Shown piece after piece: positions 7,453 through 14,332 of a stretch of DNA of 15,737 bases (the stretch's first letter is position 1; the number at the start of each line of letters is the position of its first letter). A model generated the notes under the pieces. It did not search any database and was not told where the DNA came from. It saw nothing but the letters and a program-made list of their open reading frames with translations. The position numbers were made by a program, and so were the translations under genes. The DNA is taken from positions 1 to 15,737 of the forward strand of contig JBFWQM010000120.1 in the NCBI GenBank assembly GCA_050249455.1. Reading direction: 5' to 3'. The DNA comes from JBFWQM01 sp050249455 (GTDB lineage: Bacteria > Pseudomonadota > Alphaproteobacteria > MPNO01 > VGEU01).

Positions 7453-8200
7453 CCCCGTCCTCGCCGAGGTAGATCTGCTGCACGTGGACGTTCGCCTTGA
7501 TCTCCGCCGGCGTGCCCTCGGCGAAGACCGCGCCCTGGTGCAGCACGGTGATGCGGTCGGCCACCGCGAACACCATGTCCATGTCGTGCTCGATCAGCAC
7601 CACCGTCACGCCGCGCTCGCGCCCCACCTTGCGGATCAGCTCGACCATGCCGGGCTTGTCGGGCAGCGACATGCCGGCGGTCGGCTCGTCGAGCAGCAGC
7701 AGCTGCGGCTCGCACGCCAACGCCAGCGCCACCTCCAGCCGCCGCCGGTCGCCGTAGGCGAGCGCCGAGCCCAGCTTCCCGGCGCGGTCTTCAAGGCCCA
7801 GCGTCTCCAGCAGCGCTTCCGCCTCGCGCACCAGGAGGCGATCGGCCGCCGCGCCCATGTTCCAGATCTTGCGCCGATGGGAAAGCAGCGCGACCTGCAC
7901 GTTCTCCAGCACCGTCGCGTTGGGGAAGATGCTGTTGATCTGGAACGTGCGTCCGAGGCCGATCCGGCACAGCCGGTGCGGCGGCAGCCCGGTGACGTCG
8001 CGGCCCTTGAACACGATCCGCCCGGTGTCGCAGGCGATGAAGCCGGTCAGCAGGTTGAAGAACGTGCTCTTGCCGGCGCCGTTGGGGCCGATCACCGCGC
8101 GCATCTGCCCCACCGGCACGCTGAAGTGGACGTCGCGCACGGCCTGCACGCCGCCGAAACGGCGCGACAGGTTCTCCACGGCCAGGATGTCCTCGCTCAT
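7445..8200 (-). CDS. livG: LIV-type ABC transporter ATPase LivG
   Basis: A 251-residue ATP-binding subunit. Walker A is GPNGAGKST (38-46), the Q-loop region is GRTFQINSIFP, and Walker B is LLLLDEPTAGM with D171-E172. The signature reads LAYGDRRRLE (147-156); LivG proteins normally have LAYGEQRRLE or close variants instead of LSGGQ, so this is normal for the family, with Asp in place of the usual Glu or Gln. The ATG at 8200 overlaps the livM stop by four bases (ATGA) and its own 3' end overlaps livF by eight. It pairs with LivF as the heterodimeric motor of the permease LivH-LivM. Confidence 0.95.
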   Translation of the reverse strand: MSEDILAVENLSRRFGGVQAVRDVHFSVPVGQMRAVIGPNGAGKSTFFNLLTGFIACDTGRIVFKGRDVTGLPPHRLCRIGLGRTFQINSIFPNATVLENVQVALLSHRRKIWNMGAAADRLLVREAEALLETLGLEDRAGKLGSALAYGDRRRLEVALALACEPQLLLLDEPTAGMSLPDKPGMVELIRKVGRERGVTVVLIEHDMDMVFAVADRITVLHQGAVFAEGTPAEIKANVHVQQIYLGEDGDA

Positions 8201-9099
8201 CCCGGCCTGCGCACCAGGCTCATGAGGCCGGCCGGCCGCACCAGCGCCACGAACAGGATGCAGACGCCGAGCACGAACAGCCAGTATTCAGTGAACCGCG
8301 GCCCGACGAGCTGGATCACCTTGAGGATCGCGGCGCCGAGGACCGGCCCAAAGAAGAAGTTCGCGCCGCCCATGCACACTGCGACGAAGCCGTCGGCCGA
8401 GAGCAGCCAGTGCGCCGAACTCGGGAACATGCCGCGCTGGTAGAACGCCTGCAGCGTGCCGGCGATGCCGGCGAAGGTGCCGGCGACGACGAAGGCGACG
8501 AGCTGCACCCGCCGGACGTCGATGCCGAGGAACGACGCCCGGCGCGGATTGTCCTTGATCGCGAGCAGCGCTCGGCCGAACGGCGACCGGCCGATGCGGT
8601 AGAGCGCCAGGCTGCAGACCAGCACCACGACCAGCACGAAGGTGTAGTAGGCCTGCTGGGAGGCGAGCAGCGGGTGGGGCATGATGCCGGTCAGCCCGTC
8701 GTCGCCGCCGGTGGCGTCGCGCCACTTCCAGAACACCGTGAACACCAGCTGGCCGAACGCGAGCGTCAGCATGATGAAGTAGGCGTGCGACAGCCGGACG
8801 CAGAAGTACCCGATCACCAGCGCCGCCGCGGCCGCGAGGACCGGCCCGGCCAGCATCGCCGGCACCATGCCGACATCGAGGTGCCTGACCAGGATGCCGG
8901 CGGTGTAGCCGCCGATCGCGAAGAACGCCGCATGGCCCATCGAGAGCATGCCGGCATATCCGACCAGCAGGTTCAGGCTCAGCGCGAACAGGGTGAAGAT
9001 CAGGAAGTCGGTCATGTAGACGAGGACGACGTTGCTCCCGATGACCGGCAGCAGCGCGAGCACGACGACCGCTGCGACGACCCACGCGGTGCGTGCCAT
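8197..9099 (-). CDS. livM: LIV-type ABC transporter permease LivM
   Basis: A 300-residue inner-membrane permease with about eight hydrophobic segments. The family motif NLLVGYAGMLSMGHAAFFAIGG is at 43-64, and the cytoplasmic coupling loop GRALLAIKDNP is at 175-185. Near the C-terminus the usual glycine-rich GG-GT-GP stretch reads MGGANFFFGPVLGAA, a modest variant. The frame stays open far upstream, but the ATG at 9099 is chosen because it shares one base with the livH stop (TGATG) and the first transmembrane segment begins right after it. It works with LivH as the transport channel. Confidence 0.93.
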   Translation of the reverse strand: MARTAWVVAAVVVLALLPVIGSNVVLVYMTDFLIFTLFALSLNLLVGYAGMLSMGHAAFFAIGGYTAGILVRHLDVGMVPAMLAGPVLAAAAALVIGYFCVRLSHAYFIMLTLAFGQLVFTVFWKWRDATGGDDGLTGIMPHPLLASQQAYYTFVLVVVLVCSLALYRIGRSPFGRALLAIKDNPRRASFLGIDVRRVQLVAFVVAGTFAGIAGTLQAFYQRGMFPSSAHWLLSADGFVAVCMGGANFFFGPVLGAAILKVIQLVGPRFTEYWLFVLGVCILFVALVRPAGLMSLVRRPG

Positions 9100-9971
9100 C
9101 AGCCTTCCTTCCGTCCCAGGAGGCCGTGCGGCCGTACGATCAGGACCAGCGCCATCAACCCGAACACGAACGCCATCGCGAACTGCGGGATCACCAGGAT
9201 GCCGAACGACCGCACCATGCCGATCAGGATCGCCGCCAGCAGCGCCCCGGGGATGCTTGTCAGCCCGCCGACCACCACCACGACGAAGGCATCGATGACG
9301 GCGTCCAGGTCGCTGCCCAGCGCCGCGCCCGAGAGCGGCGAAGACAGGACGCCCGCGACCCCGGCCAGCCAGGCGGCCAGCGCGAAGACGCCGGTGTAGA
9401 TCGCCGTCTCGTTGATGCCGAGCGAAGCGCTCATGTCGCGGTCCTGGGCGATCGCGCGCACCAGGGTGCCCCAGCGCGTGCGGAACACGGCGACCCACAG
9501 GCCGACCGCGATCGCGACGCCTCCGACGACGATCACCGCGTAGTAGCTGGGGAAGATCACGCCGAAGATCTCCACCGCCGGCGGCAAGCCGCCGGGGAAC
9601 GGCACCGTCTTGCTCTCCAGGCCCCAGACGAAACGGATCACGTCCGCCACGATGAACGCCAGCGCGATCGTCGGCAGAAGCTGGATCAGGATGTCCTTGC
9701 CGTAGAGCTTGCGGAAGACCAGCACCTCGACGAGGGCGCCGAGCCCCGCGAGCACCAGTGGCGCGAGGACGAGGGTCAGCCAGAAGCTAACCCCCGTTCC
9801 CTCGAGCAGGTTGGTGCCGGCGAAGGCGAGATACGCCGCGAGCATGAAGAACGCGCCGTGCGCGATGTTCAGCACCCGGCAGACGCCGAAGATCAGCGAA
9901 AGCCCGGACGCCAGCAGGAACAGGATCGACGCGGAGACCAGCCCGCTGACGATCTGAAGCCCGATCAGCAT
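9099..9971 (-). CDS. livH: LIV-type ABC transporter permease LivH
   Basis: A 290-residue inner-membrane permease with about eight hydrophobic segments. The family motif GLSLIFGVCRVLNIAHGAFF (23-42) is near the N-terminus, the coupling loop LVRAIAQDRDMSASLGIN lies in the second half, and GGLTSIPGALLAAILIG is near the end. The start at 9971 is 6 bases after the stop of the binding-protein gene; the TGA stop overlaps the livM ATG by one base. Gene order and spacing show one transcript with its neighbours. Confidence 0.95.
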   Translation of the reverse strand: MLIGLQIVSGLVSASILFLLASGLSLIFGVCRVLNIAHGAFFMLAAYLAFAGTNLLEGTGVSFWLTLVLAPLVLAGLGALVEVLVFRKLYGKDILIQLLPTIALAFIVADVIRFVWGLESKTVPFPGGLPPAVEIFGVIFPSYYAVIVVGGVAIAVGLWVAVFRTRWGTLVRAIAQDRDMSASLGINETAIYTGVFALAAWLAGVAGVLSSPLSGAALGSDLDAVIDAFVVVVVGGLTSIPGALLAAILIGMVRSFGILVIPQFAMAFVFGLMALVLIVRPHGLLGRKEG

Positions 9972-9977
9972 CGGCGA

Positions 9978-11195
9978 CTATTTCTTCGTGCGGAGCTTCT
10001 CGATCTCCTCCTTCGACGGCAGGTAGCCGTCGCCCTTGACGAGCTTCGCGTCGCGCATGCCGGCGCGCTTGTTCGTCTCGTCCCAGGTCAGGTAGCCCAT
10101 CCACCAGCCGGCGGTCGACTGGTGGTCGAAGCCGCGCACGGTGATGGTGCCCAGCACCGGATGGTCGATCGACATGTCGGCGGCGGAGTCGATCATCGCC
10201 TCGCGGTCGACCTTGCCCGCCTTCTTGATCGCATTCGCGATGAAATGGACGTTGACGTAGGCGTTGAGCGATTCCTCGAACGGGCCGGCGTTCCAGCGCT
10301 TCTTGTAGGCCTCGAAGAACGCCTTGCTCGCCGGGTTGTCGATCGGCGGATAGACGTAGTCGGTGCCGGTATAGATGTTCTCCGGGATGTCGTCCTTGCT
10401 GGTCAGGCCGGCGTTGTTGGTCGCCATGCCGATCGAGGGATGCACGCCGACGCTGTTCCTGAACAGGCCGAAAGCCTTGCCCTGCTTGACGAACGCCGGC
10501 GCGCTGGCGGCGACGAGGCCGCCGAACATGATCGCGTCGGGCTTGCGGGCGAGGATTGCCGTGATGTGCGGCGTCATGTCGGTGGCGCCGAGCGGCACCC
10601 AGAACTCGCAGCCGGACATGAGCTGGGCTTCGGGCTTGCGCGCCTTCAGGTGCTCCATGAACACCTTGGTGATGTCGCGGCCGTAGGCGTAGTCGTTCCC
10701 GATCGTGCAGTAGGTCTTCGGCGGCTGCTGCGACATCAGCTCGGCCATGCCGTGGCCGAACACGCGGTCGTTGGTGATCAGCCGGAAGAAGTAGCGGTGT
10801 CCCGCCTCCTCGGTCAGGAAGCGGGAATATCCGAGCAGAGTAAAGAACGGCATCTTCAGCTCGCGCGCCAGCGCGTTCATCGCCGCCGAGGTCCCGCTAC
10901 CCGTGGTGCCCATCACCGCCAGCACGTCCTGTGCGGCCAGCTCGCGGAAGACCTTGCCGGCCTCCTCGGGCTGGGACTTGTCGTCGCGCAGCACCAGCTC
11001 GATCTGGCGGCCGAGAACGCCCCCCGCCTTGTTGATCTCCTCCACCGCCAGGATGGCGCCCTGGCGCCCCGGCACGCCGCCGACCGCCAGCGCCCCGCTC
11101 ATCGACGAAACGTCGCCGATCCGGATCGGCCCCTGCGCCTGGGCGCTCGACACGCCGACCAATGCGCACATCAACAGCAGCAGCAGACGCGCCAT
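9978..11195 (-). CDS. Periplasmic substrate-binding protein of a LIV-type ABC transporter
   Basis: A 405-residue type I periplasmic binding protein (Peripla_BP_6/LivK fold). The signal peptide is MARLLLLLMCALVGVSSAQA, with likely cleavage after AQA at residue 20. The mature N-terminus has the first family strand IRIGDVSSMSGALA, followed by GRQGAILAVEEINKAGGVLG and LVLRDDKS. The second lobe includes IGNDYAYGRD. The ATG at 11195 is preceded by a strong GGGAGGT 5 bases upstream, suited to a highly made binding protein. It is the first gene of the transporter operon and fixes its specificity. It lies directly downstream of, and on the same strand as, the oxygenase/PdxA-like operon with a 134-base gap. 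That supports, without proving, an aromatic carboxylate as the ligand; branched-chain amino acids or amides remain possible. Confidence 0.93.
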   Translation of the reverse strand: MARLLLLLMCALVGVSSAQAQGPIRIGDVSSMSGALAVGGVPGRQGAILAVEEINKAGGVLGRQIELVLRDDKSQPEEAGKVFRELAAQDVLAVMGTTGSGTSAAMNALARELKMPFFTLLGYSRFLTEEAGHRYFFRLITNDRVFGHGMAELMSQQPPKTYCTIGNDYAYGRDITKVFMEHLKARKPEAQLMSGCEFWVPLGATDMTPHITAILARKPDAIMFGGLVAASAPAFVKQGKAFGLFRNSVGVHPSIGMATNNAGLTSKDDIPENIYTGTDYVYPPIDNPASKAFFEAYKKRWNAGPFEESLNAYVNVHFIANAIKKAGKVDREAMIDSAADMSIDHPVLGTITVRGFDHQSTAGWWMGYLTWDETNKRAGMRDAKLVKGDGYLPSKEEIEKLRTKK

Positions 11196-11261
11196 GTCAG
11201 ACCTCCCCTGTGATCGACCGCGGACAGTGCATCCGCGCCGGGACTTGTTGTTTCGCTTTCC

Positions 11262-11302
11262 CGGTTAGCAACCGTGACTCGGTTTCGCGCGACTTGCAAC
11301 CG
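11262..11302. promoter_or_regulatory. Repeated CGGTT/AACCG inverted motifs upstream of the binding-protein gene
   Basis: In the 134-base gap, CGGTT-AGC-AACCG (11262-11274) is a perfect 13-base palindrome. A second pair, CGGTT (11280-11284) and AACCG (11298-11302), follows, and GCAACCG occurs twice as a direct repeat (11268-11274 and 11296-11302). Such spaced repeated half-sites are common for dimeric regulators. The position, 67-107 bases before the binding-protein start, fits a promoter region, though I see no convincing -35/-10 pair. Confidence 0.35.
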
Positions 11303-11329
11303 GCGGCTGCTCGCGGTCGGCGCCCGGGT

Positions 11330-12340
11330 TCAGGCGCCGGAGCGGACCCTGCTCATCGCCAGCAGGGTGGCGATCAGGGCGGACGGGTCGGCGACGCCCC
11401 GGCCGGCGATGTCGTAGGCGGAGCCGTGCGCGACGGAGGAGAAGAAGACCGGCGTGCCGATCGTGAAGGCGGCGGTGCGGTCGAAGCCGGTCAGCTTGGC
11501 CGGGATGTGGCCCTGGTCGTGGATCATCACCACGAACCCGTCGTAGCCGTCCTTAAGGTACATCGTGTCGGCGCCGAACGGGCCGTCGGCGTCGATGCCG
11601 GCGGCCCGCGCCGCGGCGATCGCCGGCGCGACGATGTCGATCTCCTCGCGCCCGAACAGGCCGCCCTCGCCGGCATGCGGGTTGACGCCGGAAACGGCGA
11701 GCCGCGGCCGCGCGACGCCGAGGTTCCTGAGCGCCGCGTCGGCGGCCGTGAGCGCGCGGACCACCCGCGGCCGGTCGATCAGCTCCAGCGCGCGGCGCAA
11801 GCCGACGTGCAGGGTGACATGGACAATGCGACGCTGGTCGTTCGCGAGCATCAGGAACACGTCGTCGGCCGGCGTCCCGGTGCGCGACGCGATGAACCCG
11901 GGATAGCCGTCGAACGGGATGCCGGCGATCTCGATCGCCTTCTGGGTCTGCGGCGCGGCGACGATGGCCGCAACCTCGCCGGCCAGCGCGAGCTCGACCG
12001 CGCGGCCGGCCCAGTCGAGGATGGCGCGGCCGTTCTCCGCCCGCATGGCGGCCGGCGCGAAGCCGTCCAGCGCGAAGTCGCCAGCCTGGACCACGTCGAC
12101 CATGCCGTTGGCGAAGGCCGCGTCGGCCGGCAGTGCGACGTCGCGGACGGCGACCGGCAGGCCCAGCCGCTTCGCCCACCAGCGCATCAGCGGCGCATCG
12201 GCGACCGCCAGCGGCCGGCACGCCGCGCGCACACGGGGGTCCATGACCGCCTTGAGCACGATCTCCGGCCCGATGCCGGCCGGGTCGCCGGGGGTCAGCG
12301 CGACGACGGGGCGGGTTGTCGTTTCAACGGTCGAAGTCAT
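11330..12340 (-). CDS. PdxA/TphB-family NAD-dependent dehydrogenase, probably decarboxylating cis-dihydrodiol dehydrogenase
   Basis: A 336-residue PdxA-fold dehydrogenase. Family motifs: TPGDPAGIGPEI (16-27); the metal histidines H178 (VTLHVGL), H222 (GVNPHAGEGG) and H274 (VMIHDQGHIP). PdxA oxidises 4-phosphohydroxythreonine and decarboxylates it in pyridoxal phosphate synthesis. A branch of the family, TphB, does the same chemistry on dihydroxylated terephthalate. The segment HDQGHIPAKL, then SSVAHGSAYDIAGRGVAD, looks like TphB as I remember it, whereas PdxA has HDQGLPVLK and DHGTALDLAG. The gene follows Rieske oxygenase alpha and beta genes in the tph order, supporting the catabolic role. 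The ATG at 12340 is chosen because homology begins there; about 77 upstream in-frame codons translate an intergenic palindromic repeat. No strong ribosome site is seen. Annotation pipelines would probably call it pdxA. Confidence 0.88.
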   Translation of the reverse strand: MTSTVETTTRPVVALTPGDPAGIGPEIVLKAVMDPRVRAACRPLAVADAPLMRWWAKRLGLPVAVRDVALPADAAFANGMVDVVQAGDFALDGFAPAAMRAENGRAILDWAGRAVELALAGEVAAIVAAPQTQKAIEIAGIPFDGYPGFIASRTGTPADDVFLMLANDQRRIVHVTLHVGLRRALELIDRPRVVRALTAADAALRNLGVARPRLAVSGVNPHAGEGGLFGREEIDIVAPAIAAARAAGIDADGPFGADTMYLKDGYDGFVVMIHDQGHIPAKLTGFDRTAAFTIGTPVFFSSVAHGSAYDIAGRGVADPSALIATLLAMSRVRSGA

Positions 12341-12364
12341 CGCACGGCCCCATTTCGGTGTCTT

Positions 12365-12437
12365 CCTCCGGCTCGACCGGAGGACCCATGCCGACACCAC
12401 TTCGGCGGTGAGATGGGCTCTCCGGTCGAGCCGGAGG
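12365..12437. repeat. Large imperfect palindrome with nested hairpins, REP-like intergenic element
   Basis: Two 25-base arms (12365-12389 and 12413-12437) are inverted copies differing at only two adjacent positions, separated by 23 bases. Each arm is itself a hairpin: CCTCCGG-CTCGA-CCGGAGG (12365-12383) and CTCCGG-TCGAG-CCGGAG (12420-12436). The spacer holds a third, GCCGA-CACCACT-TCGGC (12390-12406). This cloverleaf-like layout fits a dispersed intergenic palindrome (REP or small MITE type). No second copy is in the window. It sits in the 125-base gap between the oxygenase beta gene and the PdxA-like gene, inside the presumed transcript. No T run follows, so it is not a standard terminator; it might stabilise the upstream mRNA or lower downstream expression. 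Confidence 0.85.
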
Positions 12438-12465
12438 GCGACAAAATACCTGAATTGCCGCGCAC

Positions 12466-12939
12466 CTAGACCGGCAGCACGATCAGCGTGTCGACGCGGT
12501 TGGAATCGCACAGCACGAGGCGTTCCCTGAACTTCGGCACGCCGTCCTCGAAAACCACCTTGTCGATGCACTTGCCGGCGCTGAAGACCGCCATGTCGCC
12601 TTCCTGCATCGTGCGCACCACGGCATAGCCCGAATGGACGGTGTATACGCCGGCCGCCTCGCCCATCACGCGGATGCCGCTGATGAGGTGGCGGTAGGTG
12701 TGCGGCTCGTAGACGTTGGCCTTGCGGTAGGCCAGCACGCGATCCTTCATCATGCCGGGGCTGGAGCAGTTCATGATGCCGACCGCGAAGCCCTTCGCGT
12801 GGCTCTCGCGCGGCATCAGCGTATAGGTGCCGTCGGCGGTAAAGAAGTCGGGCCAGGCCTCCAGCCGGTCGTCGTCGATGGCGTGCGCATAGTCGGCGAT
12901 CAGGTCCTCGATCGCCCGGCGCGCTTCCTCACGGGTCAT
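12466..12939 (-). CDS. Aromatic ring-hydroxylating dioxygenase beta subunit (TphA3-like)
   Basis: A 157-residue small subunit of a Rieske non-heme iron oxygenase, of the SnoaL-like/NTF2 fold, with a structural role in the alpha3-beta3 hexamer. Typical features are the N-terminal helix IEDLIADYAHAIDDDRLEAWPDFF (segments at 10-33), the DRVLAYRKANVYEPHTYRH region (66-84), and the C-terminal FRERLVLCDSNRVDTLIVLPV strand block. It ends with the hydrophobic C-terminus usual for the family. From memory it aligns end to end with TphA3 of terephthalate dioxygenase and also with the salicylate 5-hydroxylase small subunit. The start at 12939 overlaps the alpha-subunit stop (ATGA), so the two are translationally coupled. 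The TAG stop is at 12466-12468. Confidence 0.93.
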   Translation of the reverse strand: MTREEARRAIEDLIADYAHAIDDDRLEAWPDFFTADGTYTLMPRESHAKGFAVGIMNCSSPGMMKDRVLAYRKANVYEPHTYRHLISGIRVMGEAAGVYTVHSGYAVVRTMQEGDMAVFSAGKCIDKVVFEDGVPKFRERLVLCDSNRVDTLIVLPV

Positions 12940-14186
12940 GCCGGCACCCGCCCTTCCATGCACTCGCGGTAGCCGTTCCAGAAGCCGCGGATCGAGACCT
13001 CGGTGGCGCGCGATTCCTTGCTCGGCTCCACCGTGCGGCCGCCCATCTCGAGCACCGACGACTTGTCCTTGTCGCCCTTCGTGCCGCGCTGGACCCAACC
13101 CCCGACCACCCCGTCCTCCATCGAGATCAGCCCGCCGGGGCCGATCATGTTGGACTGGCGGATGCGGATGTCGCGCTGCTCGGCCGTGTCGTCGTCGGTC
13201 CCCAGCACCCACCACAGGAGCTCGCATGCCTCCGGCCCCTTGGGCAGGCACAGACGCACCGCGATCGAGTTGGAGATCTGCTGCACCACGAAGTTCGGGA
13301 AGATGCTCTGGATCGCCAGGGTGGTGCCGCACGGGTACTCGTTCCACTTGTCGATCAGCGACGGGTCGGCCAGCGTGTATTCGTTGGACACCGCCCGCAG
13401 CTTGTCGGCGGAATACTCCGCCTCCTCCCGGTCGGTGGCGCCGATCGAGTAGCTGATGTGGTGCCAGCCGCGGTCGGACAGCTTGATGCCGCCGTCCATC
13501 GACAGCCGGTTGATGCGGAACGTCGCCTGGAACAAATGCAGCAGGCTCGCGTGGTACGAGTCTCGCACGTTCTCCATGTAGAGCTTCCAGTTGTTCGGCA
13601 TGTACTGGCTGTAGGTGCCGAGCACCTTCATCCTGCGCCCGACCACGCGCTCGACGTTGGGCAGCATCTCGGGGCCGATGTAGTCGGCGAGCGGCGGCGC
13701 CGCGTCGGAGAAGGTGGCGAACACCAGTCCCGCCAGCGTCTCCACGCGCAGACGCCGCATGCCGTTCTGCGCCATCTCGAAGTCGGCCGGCATGCCGCCC
13801 TTGTTGTTGAGGCCGCGGCGGAAGGCGACGCTGGTCAGGTTGCCTTGCAGGTCGTAGGTCCAGTTGTGGTAGACGCAGGTCAGCCGGTCGGCATTGCCCG
13901 CCGTCTTGATGCACACCAGGTTGCCGCGGTGGGCGCAGCGGTTGACCAAAACGTTGATCGCGCCCGTCTCGTCGCGGATCACCGCGACCGGCGTGTCGCC
14001 GACGTAGGTGGTCTTGTAGTCGCCGGGGTTGGGAACCTCCTGCTCCAGCGCGACGAAGTTCCACGTCGGACCGCGGAACAGCTTCTGCTGCTCCTGGTCA
14101 TAGACCTCCGGGTCCGTGTAGATCTGGTACGGGATGCGATTGACCCCGTCGCTCGGCCACGAAATATGCTCGTAGGCGGTCGCCAT
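12936..14186 (-). CDS. Rieske aromatic ring-hydroxylating dioxygenase alpha subunit (TphA2-like)
   Basis: A 416-residue catalytic subunit. The Rieske [2Fe-2S] site is NRCAHRGNL (C84, H86) and LTCVYHNWTY (C104, H107). The mononuclear iron site is NVRDSYHASLLH (bridging D209, ligands H212 and H217) with the carboxylate in ISMEDGVVGG (D358). Motifs across the length (QEQQKLFRG, NNWKLYMENV, SNSIAVR, GGWVQRG, SRATEVSIRGFW) match my recollection of terephthalate dioxygenase TphA2 and the related salicylate 5-hydroxylase. R311 and R393 fall where TphA2 has its two substrate-carboxylate arginines. The frame is open to 14255, but the ATG at 14186 is preferred, with GAGG 7 bases upstream. It is the first gene of an alpha-beta-PdxA-like operon, divergent from its probable ferredoxin and reductase. 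Predicted role: dioxygenation of an aromatic carboxylate in the cytoplasm. Confidence 0.94.
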   Translation of the reverse strand: MATAYEHISWPSDGVNRIPYQIYTDPEVYDQEQQKLFRGPTWNFVALEQEVPNPGDYKTTYVGDTPVAVIRDETGAINVLVNRCAHRGNLVCIKTAGNADRLTCVYHNWTYDLQGNLTSVAFRRGLNNKGGMPADFEMAQNGMRRLRVETLAGLVFATFSDAAPPLADYIGPEMLPNVERVVGRRMKVLGTYSQYMPNNWKLYMENVRDSYHASLLHLFQATFRINRLSMDGGIKLSDRGWHHISYSIGATDREEAEYSADKLRAVSNEYTLADPSLIDKWNEYPCGTTLAIQSIFPNFVVQQISNSIAVRLCLPKGPEACELLWWVLGTDDDTAEQRDIRIRQSNMIGPGGLISMEDGVVGGWVQRGTKGDKDKSSVLEMGGRTVEPSKESRATEVSIRGFWNGYRECMEGRVPA

Positions 14187-14204
14187 TGCTCGGCCTCGTC
14201 CTGA

Positions 14205-14225
14205 ATGGTCGTTGGTTTTGACCAT
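14205..14225. promoter_or_regulatory. Candidate operator: perfect 6-base inverted repeat before the oxygenase operon
   Basis: ATGGTC (14205-14210) and GACCAT (14220-14225) form a perfect inverted repeat with a 9-base spacer, ending 19 bases upstream of the alpha-subunit ATG. On the minus strand a weak -10-like TATGCT (14226-14231) abuts it, so a bound protein would sit at the transcription start. This suggests a repressor or dual-acting regulator site. No regulator gene is beside it within the window. Confidence 0.4.
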
Positions 14226-14271
14226 AGCATAAACGGCGGCCGGCGCAGACCGCATGCGGCCGGTCGGCGCA

Positions 14272-14287
14272 CCCGGGAACCCGGGAA
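14272..14287. repeat. Perfect tandem duplication of the 8-mer CCCGGGAA
   Basis: CCCGGGAA occurs at 14272-14279 and again, without a gap, at 14280-14287, in the divergent region upstream of the ferredoxin promoter. Each unit contains the palindrome CCCGGG. It may be a pair of regulator half-sites one helical-turn fraction apart, or just a slippage product in GC-rich DNA. Confidence 0.4.
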
Positions 14288-14303
14288 AACGGGGCCGAAA
14301 AAG

Positions 14304-14332
14304 TTGGCAGCCCCTTGGTCGGGTTGTAAACT
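14304..14332 (+). promoter_or_regulatory. Sigma-70-like promoter for the ferredoxin gene
   Basis: TTGGCA (14304-14309, five of six matches to TTGACA) is followed after the ideal 17-base spacer by TAAACT (14327-14332, four of six to TATAAT). Transcription would start near 14339, giving a leader of about 40 bases before the ATG at 14380, which has AAGGTG just upstream. It is the best-formed housekeeping-type promoter I see in the window and would drive the ferredoxin-reductase pair. Confidence 0.6.

Noticed and set aside
9100..9498. Upstream extension of livM to 9498
   Set aside because: The extension is an alternate frame inside livH with no hydrophobic pattern. The TGATG overlap at 9097-9101 and the first membrane segment fix the start at 9099.
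11150..11195. Lipoprotein signal for the ABC binding protein (Cys10 in LLMCAL)
   Set aside because: Cys10 is too early in the hydrophobic core and lacks a proper lipobox. The AQA site at residue 20 fits ordinary signal peptidase I cleavage.
9093..11213. A 706-codon rightward open frame
   Set aside because: It lies wholly antisense to the livH and binding-protein genes, and its low-complexity charged composition (His, Arg, Asp, Glu, Gln rich) shows no domain.
11319..11338. GGCGCC-N8-GGCGCC hairpin over the stop codon of the PdxA-like gene as a terminator
   Set aside because: No T run follows on the transcribed strand, and self-complementary GGCGCC pairs are expected often in such GC-rich DNA.
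12341..12571. N-terminal extension of the PdxA-like protein to an ATG at 12571
   Set aside because: The extra codons translate the intergenic palindromic repeat and overlap the beta-subunit gene. PdxA/TphB homology begins at the ATG at 12340.
12940..14064. Long upstream extension of the beta-subunit frame
   Set aside because: It is antiparallel in reading frame to nothing but is simply an alternate frame of the alpha-subunit gene on the same strand. The beta-subunit homology starts at 12939 with an ATGA overlap.
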